DNA from: Serendipita indica DSM 11827
Lineage: Eukaryota > Basidiomycota > Agaricomycetes > Sebacinales > Serendipitaceae
Length of the DNA: 64,000 bases
Direction: 5' to 3'
Assembly: GCA_910890315.1 (NCBI GenBank)
Contig: CAJVGD010000012.1
Coordinates: 558,001-622,000 of the forward strand
Shown: piece by piece, positions 24,388-35,715 of the stretch
Layout of the letters: each line of letters opens with the position of its first letter
Position numbering within the stretch: the stretch's first letter is position 1
Program-made: the position numbers and the translations under genes
Notes under the pieces: generated by a model
What the model saw: the letters and a program-made list of their open reading frames with translations, nothing else
The model's database searches: none
Told to the model about the DNA's origin: nothing

Positions 24388-27278
24388 TGAGCGAGCCACA
24401 GGGAATACGGAGACGCATACGGTCAAAGATTCTCGAACGCGAGGAAATTGAAGAAGTGGATGGTGAAGGACAGATTACTCGTCGCATCGAGCTCCTTCGC
24501 AAGGAACTTGCAGAGCCAGGCGTTGGTGACCCGTGTTTACCGTACAAGCATGCTCGCTGATAGCATTTTCCCAGTTCTTCAAGGCTCTCCTGAGCAGAAA
24601 ACGCGTGCTGGTGGGCATTGGAGCATTCTGTATGTCTGCCTTGAACTCTCCAGGCTATTCTCGGGCATTGACGTACTGCTGCAAGTCGGCTTTATTGCGT
24701 GTATGCTCCTGCTCACGCATCCGCCTCCAAATCTCTCGTTATTACTCGAGGAATACGATCTTCCCTCTCTCGGGGCTGCAGAGGTTGAATGGAAGGAACT
24801 CTTTTCTGGTGCGAATCTGCTGCTCTCGCCCATGGACACGTGAATGGCTCAGACGGATATAGGTAACTCTCCCCTGGTCCCGTGGAACATTGGACGTGCA
24901 AACTTTGATGGAAGAGAGTTCTGTGTGGGCGAGGAGCTTTCGCAACGTGGACTAAAGGCAAAGTACCCTGTCATATTAATACCCGGGATCATCTCCACCG
25001 CACTCGAAAACTGGTCAACTGCAGGTCAATACAAGGCACAATTCCGGAAGAGGTACGTGTCCCCCCGACGCGGTGGCAGGAACTGATAGCAGTACAAAGA
25101 TATTGGGGAGGAGCGAGGCAAGTTCGCTTGAGTCGAGTCGACACACTCTCATATCTTACTATAGTATGGTCATGAGAGCTATACAAGATCCTGAAGGTTG
25201 GATGGCGGCTCTGATGCTCGACCCCGAGACCGGCCTTGATCCTCCAGGAGTAAAAATTCGAGCAGCACAAGGCATAGACGCAGCCCAAAAGTTTATCGAG
25301 GGCTATTGGCTTTGGGAGAAGATCATCCAAAACCTGGCGGCGCTCAATTACGATACTAACAACCTGGAACTTGCGGCATACGGTGCGAAGTTTCCATTTG
25401 ATTTACAATCTATAACGCAATTTTAGATTGGCGTCTGTCTTATCGTAACCTTGAAGTGAGGGATGGGTATTTTTCTCGACTAAAGCACTCGATCGAGAGC
25501 TACAAGTGCGTCTTGCACCCTGACTTGAAGGTGTAATCTCAACCACTCCAGGAGGAGGCAAGGGCAGAAGACAGTAATTGTCGCACATAGTATGGGAGCC
25601 ACGGTATGCGCTTTTGCTGTCTCCGTCATTTTGAGCTGACATCTACAGGTCATGATGGTGAGCAAGAACATAGATTGTGACCAGTATTCACTCCTCATAG
25701 TACTTGTGAGCCATGCCACGTTGCTTACTCTTCACGACTGACGTCTTATAGTCTCAAATGGGTAGAAGCAGAACATGGGGGCAAGGGTGGACCAGATTGG
25801 GTTGAAGTAAAGCCTTTTCAAAAGACGGTGCAGCATACTGAATCATAGCCTAGAATCATATCGAAACTATAGTTACTATCGGTGGCACGTTCCTGGTACG
25901 AGTTTGTTCTCCTCGCCTTTGACATCTAAATTTTGCTCTTAGGGAGTTGTATGTCTTGAATCTCATTTGTGGATAGTTCTCACGCAAGTAGCCGAAAGCC
26001 ATGGTCGCCTTTTTATCTGGCGAGATGAAGGACACCGTCTCGATGAGTCCTGCTGCAACATATGTCCTTGAGCGATACTTTAACAAGCGAGAAAGGGCCA
26101 AGCTCTTCCGTAGTTGGGCAGGAAGTGCTTCGATGTGGATCAAGGTCTGCACTGTCTATGGAAGGTTTCCTGGATGCTGAACCATGCTATAGGGTGGAGA
26201 CGTCATCTGGGGCAATAGTACATGCGCCCCAGACGATCCAGAGTACACAAATCACACCCATGGTCACTTCCTATCGTTCCGGCCCAAGGAGAACGAAGCC
26301 GTTCCGCACGTAATGTCGGAACCTGGTGCCGGGAACCTTACAGTTGATACAGCGAGTGATTGGATCCTGAGTCACACGCCTGCAAGTTACCAGGTATGTG
26401 GGTGACAGCCACCCACGTCCGCTTGTTGAACCCTATTCCAGAGAATGATATCGTCAAACTATTCATTTGGCTTCGAACGTGACGAGAAAAAGCTCAAGGC
26501 TAATGGCGAAGACCCTAAAAAGTGGACAAATCCATTGGAGGTTCAGTAAGTCTCGCATTGAGCGCCCCGTTTGACCTAATTACTCTTTAGACTGCCTAAT
26601 GCACCGTCACTGAAAATTGTTTGTGTATACGGACACGGTTTACAGACCGAGGTGGGCCTGTAAGCATGTGACAATTACAGTTTAACCGTCCAATAGCGCT
26701 CCTACTGGTACGCGCGAGGCGAATACGTCAATGACGACACAAAGGCAGACTCCGAATCAGCACAGTGCCCCGACAATGCTGAATGCATGAGTCCAAAGGC
26801 CGAATTCCCTATGGCACGTGTCAGCTACATCGACACATCAGTCACGGACGAAAAAGCGTGCCCCAAACTCAAAAATGGCGTTAAGATTGGCGAAGGGGAT
26901 GGCACGGTCAGCTTGCTCTCCCTTGGTGCCATGTGCGTAGAGGGGTGGAGGAGGAAGAGATGGAACCCTGGAGGCGTGAAGATTGTCACTCACGAGGTTC
27001 AACGTATGCACACTGGACTCATACAGCGCCTCAAGGATTGACTGACGAGATTTGTAGACCAACCAGAGGCATATCATCTTCGCGGAGGTGCCTCGTCTGG
27101 CGACCATATCGATATTCTCGGGGGAACACCTTTGAACATGGTACTTGGCAAGGTTGCTACAGGCGCTGGAGATGAAGTCGAGGAAAACATCGTGTCGGAT
27201 ATTCGCACATATGCATCGCGGATAGACTGGGATGGCGATCTCAAGCCAGATTTCGTCGACAAGCTCAACAAGCACTAA
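24388..27278 (+). CDS. LRO1: Phospholipid:diacylglycerol acyltransferase (PDAT, Lro1-like)
   Basis: This enzyme transfers an acyl chain from a phospholipid to diacylglycerol, making triacylglycerol independently of acyl-CoA in the ER. The start at 24388 gives MSEPQGIRRRIRSKILE, a basic cytosolic tail. After an intron comes FFKALLSRKRVLVGIGAF joined by another intron to VGFIACMLLL, a single membrane anchor. The luminal LCAT-type hydrolase begins with EELSQRGLKAKYPVILIPG and ALENWST. The nucleophile is in TVIVAHSMGAT (near 25580), the Asp in GEGDGTVSLLSLG (near 26890) and the His in SGDHIDILGGTP (near 27110). At least twelve introns, several of 50 nt or so. Its last codons and 3' flank reappear in degraded form at 31207-31350, marking the edge of an inserted segment. 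Confidence 0.9.
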
Positions 27279-27367
27279 TTATCTGATGTAACCTTATGAA
27301 GCGTCTCCAAGCGATTGCTATCGCAACCTTTGACCATACAGAGACGTGCATTCGGGATAAGAAACGA
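27187..27367 (+). repeat. Left copy of PDAT-end direct repeat
   Basis: The last codons and 3' flank of PDAT (aacatcgtgtcggat..., aagcactaattatctgatgt..., agacgtgcattcggga...) match, with scattered differences and one internal gap, the sequence at 31207-31350 in the same orientation. The two copies bracket the inserted duplicated segment. This copy is the functional one, part of the PDAT gene. Confidence 0.65.
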
Positions 27368-27811
27368 AGAACGCAGAAGGTGATCTGACGTCTCCTTGTC
27401 CTCTGTTGGAGTTAGAATCGCGGACAGCAGATGACGGTTTGGTCGCTGGAAAATTTTTGAAGTCTCCAGTGCCGGTGGGACGACGAAGACCCCCAAAGCC
27501 GATAATCTGTCAGTCTAGATCGGAGAAGACATTTCAAAATTCAAGGTTCGAAAGCCTTGCGCTCTGATGAGGAAATTTCCTCCCAGTGGCAGAATAAGAG
27601 CGAAATTGCAAGTCAATTACAAAATGACGCTAATCGTCTAATTAGAATCGGAGCGGACATCCGGGTATGCCATTAGCGATAGTGCATATTGGACTAGCCA
27701 GCATAAACAGAACGCGAAACCTGCTCAAGTTTAAGACAGTTTTGGGAAAACAAGGGTGACATACCTGGGTGTACATAGGGTAGCCCGCAGACTGGAGCGC
27801 TGAAGTGTACA
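27279..27811. other. PDAT 3' flank and distal non-coding part of duplicated segment A
   Basis: I see no gene here. Positions to about 27370 belong to the PDAT 3' flank (half of the direct repeat). From about 27540 upward the sequence matches, in inverted orientation, the region downstream of the second copy of the C2H2 gene (to about 63200), including a shared ctcttattctgccactggga stretch. The interval 27370-27540 is unique in this window. Confidence 0.5.
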
Positions 27812-29201
27812 TCACGCTTGGAACTGCCAGAAGATAGTTGACAGTATTGGTGGCCACTCTAGGGTACTCAGACCCCATAACAGGACGCTGAGACATATAA
27901 TGGCTATAACTGTAAAATGCTTAGTCCGACTCGTCCCACGACACGTCAAAGGAGCCAGTATGCGTTGAGGCAAACTGGAAACTCGATCGGGGTGCCAGGG
28001 TTTCTCGCACCGTGACGTGGGGAGCATGGCCCCAGAGAACGTGAGGCACTCTTTGTCGGATGCAAGGGTTTGGCCCACGTAGTCCTCATCGGGAAGTTGG
28101 TTAGGTGCGTAAACTGGTGGAGCATATCCAAAGTTATCAGGCTGACCCTGGGGTAGGGTTTGCCGGAGTGCGCTGTGTCTAGGCACATGAACAGGACGGG
28201 TATCCATGTGATATGGAGCCGGTCTAGAATGATGAATGGTGTTATGTTGTCGGGGGTGGGTCAGTGCGTGGGTGATAGGCGCCTTGACCTGGACTGTGTA
28301 GTAATTGCCGACGACAACTGAACCGCTGGAAGGCTTGGGTACAGCCTGTGAATCCTGCAGGACAGATCCCGGGGGTTGAGAGACCTTGAGCCGAGGAGCC
28401 TTGCGTCGAGGCCTGTTGAGTGCTTTCCTAATCTCCTCCAGTGACCCCGGAAGATTTGTATAAGCATGTGACTCTTCTAAGTGCCGTTTCATGTCTGGTT
28501 CTTGAAGTATAGTCATGTGACTACCGTCTAGTGAGCGTATTGATTGTTTGGACATTTTGAACCTACCAATCTGGACACTCATACCCGATCGGAGCGTGCA
28601 TCGTTGTGAGCAGATGGCTCTTCATGTGCGAGTACGTGTCAGGGGGTTTGGCACAACGTCGCACTCCGAGCTTCCACTTCTTCGCTGTCTTGCATTGGAT
28701 CATCATTGCTTTGAAGGTCTCGGGCTTCACGCCTTCCAAGCCCTCCAACTTGACCTTTTCGAGGAGGGTAAGAGCGGCCTCCTCGTGCTCATAGTCAGGT
28801 CCAAGATCTTCATAGAGCTTCTGCTGGGTTTCGTCCAGCTGCCCATATCGCATCCCCAGTCTGGGGTGAATGCCGTACCACTTGTGGTCCTTAGGACCAT
28901 AATCGGCACCCAGGCATGTGAACCAGCGGCCCCTACAATTGGGCCTGAGGATATCGGGGTCCTCTTCCTCTTCCTCCGACTCCGAGTCGGGGAGGTCGCG
29001 GCAATTGTATGGCTGCTTTGGTCTGCGACTGACATTCGTGGGGATTTCTGTCAACACAGACGAGTCGACATCGACAGAATCTAGTGCCGGAAGATTAGGT
29101 TCAGCATCCATAGAGTAAGGCGAATGCTCACTAGGGGTTTGTACTGTTGGTGACGGCAACGTGGGTGGTGTGTGAAGGTCAAAAGTCGTGGACTGCGACA
29201 T
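27812..29201 (-). CDS. C2H2-like zinc-finger protein with C-terminal membrane segment, paralogue A
   Basis: I recognise no named family. Exon 1 (29201-28567) starts MSQSTTFDLHTPP, has an acidic run (DSESEEEEEDPD), then a conserved block (RGRWFTCLGADYG, KWYGIHPRLGMRYGQLDE, LGPDYEHEEAALTLLEK, KKWKLGVRRCAKPPDTYSHM). A 46 nt intron (28521-28566) splits a cysteine codon. Spliced, the junction reads YECPDC followed by HMTILQEPDMKRHLEESH, a C-x2-C-x12-H-x4-H finger. Exon 2 (28520-27812) continues with a basic PRRKAPRLKVSQ patch, a Pro/His-rich linker, a CEK...LTCRGT segment and a hydrophobic stretch VIAIICLSVLLWGLSTL close to the C-terminus. The exons sum to 1344 nt, 447 residues. A membrane-tethered nucleic-acid-binding or regulatory protein is conceivable but unproven. 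Confidence 0.68.
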
Positions 29202-30869
29202 TTTCGCCTCGTTGCTCGAGGAGGGGTCGACCTAGGGAGGAAAAAAAGACGAATACGACAGAGGGGTCATGTCGAAAGGTAGGCATTTTGTAGGCTTGGG
29301 GAGAACCGATGACCCGCACACCACAGAGTCAATATCAAACCAGGTCACTGACCAGACGAGGCGCTATTAGACACGAGGCGAGGTATTCAGCATAGGCTAT
29401 TAACTTGAAAAGGAGTGAGTCCATTCAATAAAAGCGAGTGTTCAGTCGACATTACGAGGTTGGCAGCCCCTATGTGTCAATTAGAATGTTGGTCGACGAA
29501 GCGAATGGCGTGTTGTGGGCACGACCCTTGGTGCGTGACGATTCGGGTGTGTGGCTATGAGCTGAGGTGACAAAAACATGCTTCCAAACGTAAAATGTGG
29601 CTGGTTTATTCAATTAAAGTTGAATTCTGCCTTTAGAACACGCCCAAGCCATCCCGAGTAGTTGCACGTCGAGGAAGTGGACCCTTCTGAAACCAGCCCA
29701 CTGAACATTTTCTCTATAATTCTCGCAAATGCCGTTGAAAATATCGTCGACGTCGATGGCTTAAGCTTCGCAGGATGGTGCCAGAGGATCATGCTGGCTC
29801 TTTGAATCTTCGACACGAACAACGACGAACAAGCTTAATGCTTCACGTTGCCTTCACGCCTCGTCTTTGCTAGTGGTGGCCTCCAAATTGATCCAGGCTA
29901 GACTACAGCTTCTGTTGGCCATGATTGCAGTCGTGTCCAAATTGCCACTATCGTCTGACGCTGGATGCCGTACACCCGCCGCGAGGTATGGCCACTCTCT
30001 AACATGTACAAACGTCTTGCTATAGTATCTGGATTTATTAATACAAGTTTGGACTGGGGTGGCAGTATCACCACATAAACATGACCTCCACCCCCCCCAA
30101 GATACCTCGCTGGATACGCATCCTAGTGCCGCATCGACGCGTCACGCAAGGATTACTACAAATTATACATCCGGCACCATCATCAAAAGACGTTCATTGC
30201 ATATTTTGTTTCAGTCATAGGTGGTATGCAGAGCTCCGATATAGACTTCACTCATCCCGCTTCGTCTCGATTCCCTATATCCCTCTCCAGATGAGGGTAT
30301 CAAAAAATTCATCCCTGTGATTCTGGTATCATCATCTCCTCGCCTCGTAGAGGTGTACCGAAGTGCTTCCAAGTCGGCAAAATAGCTGGGCAACAGTACT
30401 TGGGCAATTCGATGTAGACCCCGCTGAAGCTGTGCTCCATAGCTTTGTGCAAAAGTGATCAATGTTGGAACCTGGGCAGTGGCTTGAGCAGAGTTCGGAT
30501 CCCTGCCCTCCCCCTTCTCTTTTTTTGTTCTCCTGCCATTCTTTTGTCCTTCTGGCGCTACATAATTTTGTCATTATACGGGATTCGTACACACAAAGCT
30601 TTTGCTTACGGTGAATAGGTTCAGCGATGTTCATCTACCTTGATTTTGGCTCTGCTACTCCCCATTCCTCAAGCAGGTCTCGAGAAGTGCTGCTGTCGTG
30701 TGTGGAGTTCTGAGATGAAACTACATGCGAGTTTCGGCGTTCTAGTGAACTAAACGTAGAACCGTCCTCATGTAACTAGCCATGGAATGATGGAGATTTC
30801 TGAATGCTACGAGTAGTGTCATTATCTAACAAGAATCCAGAATATAATACAGGTGGCCGACTCTTGGGA
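29202..30869. other. Upstream non-coding part of duplicated segment A
   Basis: There is no supported gene. The whole stretch aligns in inverted orientation with 59700-61295 upstream of the paralogous gene, with a local block of about 120 bp near 29590-29830 that is longer or more diverged than its counterpart (60740-60890). It should contain the promoter of the C2H2 gene. It also holds a T-arm-like tRNA fragment at 30488-30506. The short open stretches here differ between the two copies, which argues against coding. Confidence 0.5.
30488..30506 (+). other. tRNA T-arm-like (B-box) motif, copy A
   Basis: GCAGAGTTCGGATCCCTGC can fold as a five- to six-pair stem around a TTCGGAT loop, resembling a tRNA T-arm or Pol III B-box. 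It is followed by cctcccccttctctttttttg, a T-run like a Pol III stop. No good A-box or full cloverleaf was found. The equivalent in copy B is at 60073-60091 on the opposite strand. A decayed tRNA-derived SINE is one explanation. Confidence 0.3.
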
Positions 30870-30985
30870 TCATGTGCGCTGATCCATTGGTCGCTCCTTC
30901 CAGTCAAGAAGACATTCATTAAACTTTGTGCAGACAGCATTTGCAATCGACGACTTTCCAAATGCTTCGAGAAACTCCCTGCCGG
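30870..30985 (-). pseudogene. SCO1 3'-end fragment
   Basis: The minus strand encodes [35 protein letters not shown] and a stop, almost the same as the final residues of the complete SCO1 at 58648-59699 ([34 protein letters not shown]). Upstream similarity stops abruptly near 30985, so only about 38 codons were copied. It is a by-product of the segmental duplication, with no start or domain of its own. Confidence 0.85.
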
Positions 30986-31206
30986 ATATTGAGATTGTCC
31001 AATTATTGATCCGGTTATTGTGGTGTAGTCGAAAAGTAGACGCGATACAATTTGCCGGCAGCCTTGACTCGCCCATAAGTACCAGTGAAACGAATCATAG
31101 GATGAAAGTCTACTCGCGAGAATTTCAGGAGCAGCACGAGTTCATGAAGAATAGGAATAAGCAAATACCTTGTTTTCATTGTCCTCGACTCCTCTCTAGC
31201 AAAGCA

Positions 31207-31350
31207 CCGTATCGGACATCCTCAAATTCGCGTCGTGGAGAGACAAGCGCTAATCATCTAATGTAATCAAATGAAGCGTCCGCGAGCAATTGTTATTGCA
31301 ACCTTTGGCTATCAACGGATACAGAGACGTGCATTTGGGATATAAGAAAC
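31207..31350 (+). pseudogene. Degenerate copy of the PDAT 3' end (right copy of the direct repeat)
   Basis: The sequence resembles the end of PDAT: accgtatcggacatcctc versus atcgtgtcggatattcgc, then aagcgctaatcatctaatg versus aagcactaattatctgatg, then gagacgtgcatttgggat versus gagacgtgcattcgggat. About 40 bases of the PDAT coding end are absent from this copy. It lies 130 bp from the stop codon of the Bud4-like gene and marks the right boundary of the insertion. Confidence 0.6.
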
Positions 31351-31480
31351 AGCATAAAAGAAGCAAGGCGGTAGGTTGAACTGCCTCGACGTCCGACGTT
31401 GCGTAAGGTAGAGTCTGGGTAAGAGGTATCAGGATACAAGACTGCCTGCAGCACTAAAAGTAACGAGGCGCATGTGTTGT

Positions 31481-34400
31481 CTAGACTGTTTGTTGGCGTT
31501 GCCAAACGAGTTCGGCCCAGAGCGGATTGTGGGGTATCCGTCCGACGAGGGCACCGAAGATTTCCATCCTAGATGATTTCAGTGACAGCCGACTAATAGA
31601 AAGAATGGCTCACCATCTGGCTTTCTCTTCTGCATTATCTGCGAAGAAGCATACTTCGTCGTTCTCGTTGCCGTCAAAGATGACGCGGAAGGAGTGCTCA
31701 ATTCCCGCCAGAGAATTGAAAGATCGTTGCCTTCTCAGTTTGGGTGGATTCAGGCCACCTTCTACGGCATCTGCTGGCGGCGTGATGACAGTCGCAGGTA
31801 CACCGGGCCGACCATCGTCCTCGACAAGCGTAATCTTTCGTAGGTCCATGGTCGTAATAGGTCGTTTGGTCACATCATTGAATGCGATCAAGTTGGCGCC
31901 CATCACCTGGAGATTACGACGTCTCCAAGTCTAATGAAAAGTTTAACTCATGGGCCATTACAGCAAAGTAAACGTACCGTGCAATCACCACCCAGTTGAG
32001 TCAAGACACCTTCGTGATAGACAACCTTGTGCCATTGGACGTGCCTCAAGCCGCGCTGGCATTCCTCGAGAGATTGCGGGAGGTCGTCCGCTGGAATCCC
32101 GGGCAGGGGAGGAAGACGGAAGATTTGAAGGACGATTTCGCCGATCGTCTTCGTAGCAAGCTGTCCACCTTCAGCACACTGGCCGACGAGGGGATAGCTC
32201 GTTTCGAAAAGCTTTGTATCACAGCGATCCATAATTTCCCTGAAGGAAACGAGAGCACGTGCAATAGAAAGATCCTTCTTCAAATAGCGTCCAAACGGAT
32301 CCGCCGTATGCACTGGCGGCGGGGTCGCCTCCACCTCGCGAATAGCGGCTTGCTTGCTCGGCTTCTTGGAGGGACTTGAGAAGAAACTTCTGACGCCCTT
32401 CGATTTAGTTGGCGTCTCAACACGCACAGCTGGAGGAAGGTACGCGGGTCGTGCAGGCGGATTGAGAATCTGCGCGATATGGGCGTCCTTTCGCACTTTG
32501 ATGGTCAGAGTGAATTCGAGCTTTTCGTGCTCAATCCTAACCAAGTAAGTTAGCGACCGCTGAAATGGATCCATCGACGTACAGCTCAAACTCCTGATCG
32601 ATGATACTCTCGTCCTTTTCCAACTTGCTGGCTGGTGTCTCCACAAAGTGAATGCCATTGTTCAAGACGCAGGTGAAGTATGTAGGTTGAGCTGGTAATG
32701 GGACTTCCAAGGCACGGATCCCGAGGACTATCAATAGATGAGTGGTATCCTTAGCCTCTAATTGATACACACCCCGTACGAAGACTTTGCCTGGAGGAGT
32801 GGCACCTTCTCCTGTTGTCGCAGTTGTCTAATCTGCCTGGAGTACTCATTCTGGTTTGATGAGTGAGCACTCTGTTTAAGCCCTTGTCTCAGCACTCACC
32901 ATATCAGACGGCCGACGAACAGCACGCCAAGCGCGACCTTTATGGACATCTCCAGCCATTCCGGAATGACCGACACGACTGTCGGATGCATAGATAGTGG
33001 GACGACGTTGCTTCATCATGTAGGATTTCTGAAAGACATGAGCACAGTATCGCCATTAGTTACACCTAGGACAGACCTTGACAGGCTCGAGCTTGGCAAC
33101 CTCATGCTGGAACGCGTCTGTGAGATCAATGTCGTCCCGGTTATCAATCTCCAGAGTCTCTGACCCAGGAGAGAACTAAACAAAAAAGGTCACGAGTCGT
33201 AACATGATGTCTGCCTGTACATACCTGTGTCTTGAGATCTCCGGTCGAGTGGCTACGACGTTTACTAGGACGCCCCTCCAGAGCGCGCTGCTCCCTTCTC
33301 TTGGCTTTGATTGCTTCTTCGTGCCGCTTGATGGTACTACCACGACGGACTGACGCGCCAGCTGGAACAGCCAGAGTCATTTGATGTCCCTCAGCACTCG
33401 ACGTTTCATCTTGCAGATGCGTATGGTGCATGACTGGGGATGGTTCCATCTCGGGAGGTGGTGGGAGCGGCTTCGAGTCTTCGTACATCGAGTCGATGTC
33501 TTTCGCGTCAGAAGGTAGTTCGGGTTGGGCCATTCCATGAATATCGGGTGTATATGGTCCATCTGTAGACTCTGTGCTAGTACCAGACATCGCAGTGGAT
33601 TGACGATGAAGTTGGGCACCTTCTGAGGGCTCCAGATATTCATCTTCTCTAGGAGTATCGTCATGCTCTTCCTCCGGGGGTTGTCCATAAGACCTGGGAG
33701 CGTAGTCATCACCATTACTCGATGTTTCGTCGTAGTCTTGCTCCGTGATGTTTGAGTGTATGGAAGGCTCGAACCCTTTCTCGACACCGAGCATTAGACG
33801 ATCCAGAGCACTTTGGACGTCCTCCAAGTTGACATTGGATGACGTGAAGACCTGTTCAGCGCGCGGTCGAGGTCCAGGAGACGGCACTGGCGAATGATCA
33901 AACTTTCTCATAGGCGAGTTGTATCCAGAGCCGCCTTGAGACAACCGACGTTCGTCGCCGATGCTTAGCCTGGACTGGGAATGCTCATCGTCGAAATTCG
34001 CGCTGAGGCGCTGCTGTTCAACTTGTTTGCGGATCGCATCTCGGGAGATGCGAGGAAACTTCTCTGGAGAGCGTGACTCTGCTAGTCTGGATGTCTCCAC
34101 GACTGGTTCCTCACGGAGGCTGCGATGGAAAGAATCCTCTTGCGTAGACATGGAATCGTCTCTAAACGCACTGGTTCCTTCGAGGAAGGACTCGGATCCG
34201 GAGCGTCGAGGAATAGTCGCCGTAGAGATTGAACCAATATCTGCCAGGTGGTGTCGGCACACTACCCTCAAACGACACAGAAATACTTACCCATATGGTG
34301 ATTGTGAGGATCTTCAACCGGAAGATCAAAGGTTTCCCTTTGAGGAGTTGGCATATCGTCATCGGAGATCGGATCAGCAGAAATTCTGTCCGACTCCATA

Positions 34401-35530
34401 TCGTCTGCGGCATCATTGATCGACCCGCTAAGGATAGGAGATGGGGAGCGACCGTCCTCTCTGTCAGGACCAAACCATTCTCGTTCTTCCTGCTTCGGAG
34501 GAACGGCCGGCGGCACCTCTTCAACCTCGCTCTCCGTCTCCGAGTCTCTAACTTCTTGCGAGTCGCTGACCGACTCTGGAGGGACACTCTCTTCGTCATC
34601 TTGTTCAAACTCGACGACGTCACAACGTTCATCCCAGGTGACCGTCTTTCTCCTCTCGTACCGCGTAGGAGAGTCTGAAAAACTGCGACTACCGATTCCT
34701 TCTTCGGGGGATCGGGGGCCTAACAATCGCCTGGATGCTAGACTAGAGCGCGTCGTAGGTGATGTCGACACTGGGACTGATCCTTGAACGAACATGGACA
34801 CGGGTCGAGTTGGTCGTTGGGGTGTTCCAGGAAGAGGTCGAGCAGAGAGAACGTGATTTGGCGCGAGAAGGGGGTGTCCCGCGGCACCCTCTGTCGACGC
34901 GGTGCTCGTCCCGCTGAGCGCAGGGAGCGTTGCCGATTTCGACACTCTATGCGAGGACACGGCATCGGCTGCGTGGCTTGGATATTCAGCTGAACGTGTA
35001 ATAGTATGCTTCGATCCCGGAGGCAAGCCGTTTGCTTCGACGAATGGGCTCTTGGTGACTGCTTCAGCTTGGGGCAGCCTCTGGAAGCCCTTGCTCTCTC
35101 GGGGTTTGCGAATGTTGTCAAATAGCTTGTTTTCGTCCGATCTACTTCTGGACTGGGATAGATAGCTCGTGGGCTGCTCGCCACTTGACGAATGCCGGTG
35201 GGCTTCTCCATGTTGAAACTGCGATGGGTTAATCTGCGGGCGTGGCTTGACGGCAGGAGTGCTTGAAGTGGTATTTCCACCTGTTTTGAAAGGAGATGAC
35301 GACACCAGAGAGGACGTCCGGACGTGGTTGAAGCTTGCTGATTGTCTGCGCGCAAGAGGAGCACCGCCCTTGACGCCGCCGATGAGCGTGGACTCTGATG
35401 CGTATGCTGTCGTTGTCTTGCCTGTCTTCAATGGGGGCGTGCTCGAGCCCGATGAGGACGTTGAAGACGGGTGGCCAGACCTGCTGAGGGCCGCGTTGTT
35501 AGCAGACGCGCGCGAATGGTTGGACTGCAT
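31481..35530 (-). CDS. Bud4/anillin-like septum-site protein with PH domain
   Basis: This is a scaffold for cytokinesis or axial site marking, of the Bud4/Int1/anillin type. The start MQSNHSRASANNAALSRSG is preferred over an upstream in-frame Met at 35632. The first ~700 residues are disordered, Ser/Pro-rich and charged (RKTVTWDERCDVVEFEQDD, acidic SETESEVEEVPP). After small introns, KKSYMMKQRRPTIYASDS-like sequence leads to the anillin homology region: LLIVLGIRALEVPLPAQPTY, FTCVLNNGIHFVETP, EQEFELYVDGS-like and HEKLEFTLTIKVRKD, then DPFGRYLKKDLSIARALVSF. The C-terminal PH domain has TWRRRNLQVMGANLIAFND, ITTMDLRKITLVEDDGR, SFRVIFDGNENDEVCFFAD and a terminal helix with the conserved Trp (PLWAELVWQRQQTV). 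It faces PDAT across the inserted segment. Confidence 0.8.
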
Positions 35531-35715
35531 TTTTGCAGTAAATGTCGTTAAAGAGGAGAGAGCTGTGGGCCAGGTGTCGCGCGAGTCGGTGGAGAACCGG
35601 TGAGGTCGCAGGGAAAGAGAAGTTGTAAACAAATTGAGACTCCGCTCAACATGTTTGCAACACTCCCGGTGACAGTCAAATACGCGATAATAATAGCATC
35701 ATCTCTAGGGAACAG

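Larger units (their letters stand above)
27540..30990 (-). repeat. Segmental duplication, copy A (inverted relative to copy B)
   Basis: Read on the minus strand this segment follows copy B (about 59585-63200) from the last SCO1 codons through intergenic DNA, the two-exon C2H2 gene and some 300 bp beyond it. By eye at least four bases in five agree, higher in the exons, with several small gaps. Copy A carries only a 3' scrap of SCO1, whereas copy B has the whole gene, so A looks derived. No transposase, terminal inverted repeat or LTR was seen, so I call it a segmental duplication rather than a transposon. Confidence 0.8.

Noticed and set aside
24388-24560. A separate small gene starting at 24388
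   Set aside because: Splicing at a donor after GAGCCAGGCGTTG joins it to the membrane anchor and hydrolase domain of PDAT, giving a normal N-terminal tail.
27540-30990. Segment A as a DNA transposon or retroelement
   Set aside because: No transposase, reverse transcriptase, terminal repeats or short target-site duplication were seen, and it carries part of the host gene SCO1. Segmental duplication fits better.
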